A stretch of DNA of 64,000 nucleotides from Calothrix sp. NIES-2098 (GTDB lineage Bacteria > Cyanobacteriota > Cyanobacteriia > Cyanobacteriales > Nostocaceae): NCBI GenBank assembly GCA_002368175.1, contig AP018172.1, forward strand, positions 8,187,001 through 8,251,000, in the 5' to 3' direction. How positions within the stretch are numbered: the stretch's first letter is position 1; each line of letters starts with the position of its first letter. Shown one piece after another: positions 63,137 to 64,000 of this stretch. A program made the position numbers and the translations under genes. A model generated the notes under the pieces. It was not told the origin of the DNA. It saw nothing but the letters and a program-made list of their open reading frames with translations, and did not search any database.

Positions 63137-64000
63137 GTGACCACTCAAAGAACTTCGGCGGAAGAAAACCCATCAGCAAAGGTCTCCAAAGCTAGCAAGA
63201 AAATTGCCCAAAACTCTAAATCAGGACGTTGGTTATGGTTTTGGGTGGGTATGAGCGGTATTGCGATGGTTTCAGCTACAGCAGGGGCACTGTTAGCAGT
63301 TTCTTTGACTAGTACGCCTTTGCAACAAGCCCAACTTAGCCCCCAAGAAGAAGCAGTATTCGATGGCGATCGCATTTCTGGAGGTGGGTTGCGATTTTCA
63401 GAATTAACTCGTCCTGTAAATATTTTAATTATGGGAATGAGCGTACTTCCACCAGATATTCAAAATCCTCCCGCCGAAACTAAAAATCTGAAGTACTTGC
63501 CTCAGGTAAACTCCTTTGATGGTCTTTCCGATGTCATGCTCTTGATCAAATTCGATCCAGAGACAAAAAAAATGATCATGCTTTCTATTCCTAGAGATAC
63601 CCGCACAGAAATAGAAGGGCATGGAATGCAAAAAATTAATCACGCCAATCTCGAAGGCGGGCCTGCCTTAACTGCAAAAACTGTCAGCAATCTCTTAAAT
63701 GGAGTAGCAATCGATCGCTATATCCGGATTAACGTTTTGGGAGTTGCTAAATTAATTGATGCTCTGGGTGGGGTGACAGCCTACGTTCCCAAAGATATGA
63801 AGTATCAAGATGATTCCCAGCATTTGTACATCAATTTGAAGGCAGGTAAACAACATCTTAATGGCGATCAAGCACTGCAATTATTAAGGTTTCGCCATGA
63901 TGAACTCGGAGATATAGGACGGATTCAGCGGCAACAAATGGTACTCCGTGCTTTGATGGATCAGTCACTTAATCTGGGAACTGTAGCTAGATTGCCAAAA
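63137..64000 (+). CDS. LytR-CpsA-Psr (LCP) family protein, start only (runs off the right edge)
   Basis: The start is GTG at 63137, with GAGG well placed upstream; 288 codons are visible. The cytoplasmic N-terminus (about 1-32) is basic; one membrane helix spans about 33-57; the rest is outside. The LCP core is clear: ILIMGMS, SDVMLLIKFD, MLSIPRDTR, KINHAN, DRYIRINVLGV and RFRHDELGDIGRIQRQ. LCP enzymes transfer polyisoprenyl-linked polymers onto peptidoglycan or other acceptors. In cyanobacteria the acceptor is probably a cell-wall or exopolysaccharide polymer. The C-terminal end lies outside the window. Confidence 0.92.
   Translation, partial: MTTQRTSAEENPSAKVSKASKKIAQNSKSGRWLWFWVGMSGIAMVSATAGALLAVSLTSTPLQQAQLSPQEEAVFDGDRISGGGLRFSELTRPVNILIMGMSVLPPDIQNPPAETKNLKYLPQVNSFDGLSDVMLLIKFDPETKKMIMLSIPRDTRTEIEGHGMQKINHANLEGGPALTAKTVSNLLNGVAIDRYIRINVLGVAKLIDALGGVTAYVPKDMKYQDDSQHLYINLKAGKQHLNGDQALQLLRFRHDELGDIGRIQRQQMVLRALMDQSLNLGTVARLPK

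Noticed and set aside
1..64000. Search for tRNA, rRNA, CRISPR arrays, prophage and complete insertion sequences.
   Set aside because: I saw no T-loop-like signature with a paired acceptor stem, no spaced direct repeats of CRISPR type and no transposase or phage structural gene; a covariance-model scan would be needed to exclude tRNAs fully.

Overview
The window reads as chromosomal DNA of a filamentous, probably heterocyst-forming (Nostocales-type) cyanobacterium. The evidence is the AT-rich base composition, very frequent HIP1 octamers (GCGATCGC), a carboxysome shell protein, a CYP110-type P450, a giant Ser/Thr kinase-histidine kinase fusion, PEP-CTERM proteins, an SLH-domain outer-membrane protein and the short tandem repeats typical of Nostoc-like intergenic DNA. 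I saw no tRNA, rRNA, CRISPR array or intact insertion sequence.

Layout. 1-7.6 kb: the start of a PAS-domain sensor, sdhA, small membrane and PEP-CTERM proteins, a WD40 protein. 8-13.6 kb: a 1870-residue kinase/ATPase/GAF/histidine kinase. 13.7-16.2 kb: a P450 and a UbiA-superfamily membrane enzyme in tandem, a candidate terpenoid locus. 17.4-20.1 kb: an SDR protein, then a CcmK paralogue-aminotransferase-YjbQ gene string. 20.2-29.0 kb: a tight minus-strand run of a PP2C phosphatase with GAF domain, an AEC transporter, a hybrid histidine kinase, a GAF protein, a ComA/HSA32-like protein, a VOC protein and, after a gap, a stand-alone receiver. This looks like one sensory/stress operon and is the most unusual block. 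29-32.3 kb: a P450 remnant, a DEDDh exonuclease, a membrane protein, glutathione reductase. 32.6-38.2 kb: a FecR-domain protein with a long Pro-rich repeat tail, divergent from an outer-membrane barrel protein, an M14 peptidase and a 35-residue membrane ORF. 39.6-46.5 kb: an SLH-FAS1-barrel protein, a lipoprotein, a membrane/coiled-coil protein, two tandem rhomboids, AcpH and a Uma2 protein. 46.5-48.6 kb: an accessory patch with inverted repeats around a TPR gene, a 42-bp minisatellite, a Uma2 fragment and a VapC-type toxin-antitoxin pair. 48.7-64 kb: uvrB, a 19-residue-repeat protein, CsbD and two associated small proteins, a second PEP-CTERM protein, an HpsJ-like protein, rpe, an atypical S8 peptidase followed by a serpin, an AI-2E family permease, a membrane protein, and the start of an LCP protein.

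How the parts may work together: much of the window is envelope and signalling biology. The strongest candidates for undescribed systems are (i) the PP2C/AEC/hybrid kinase/GAF/ComA/VOC operon, whose two GAF proteins share a duplicated N-terminal module, and (ii) the UbiA-P450 pair, where the UbiA protein lacks the first Asp of the usual prenyltransferase motif. Gene starts were moved from the longest ORF where a ribosome-binding site or family alignment favoured an internal start; these cases are stated.
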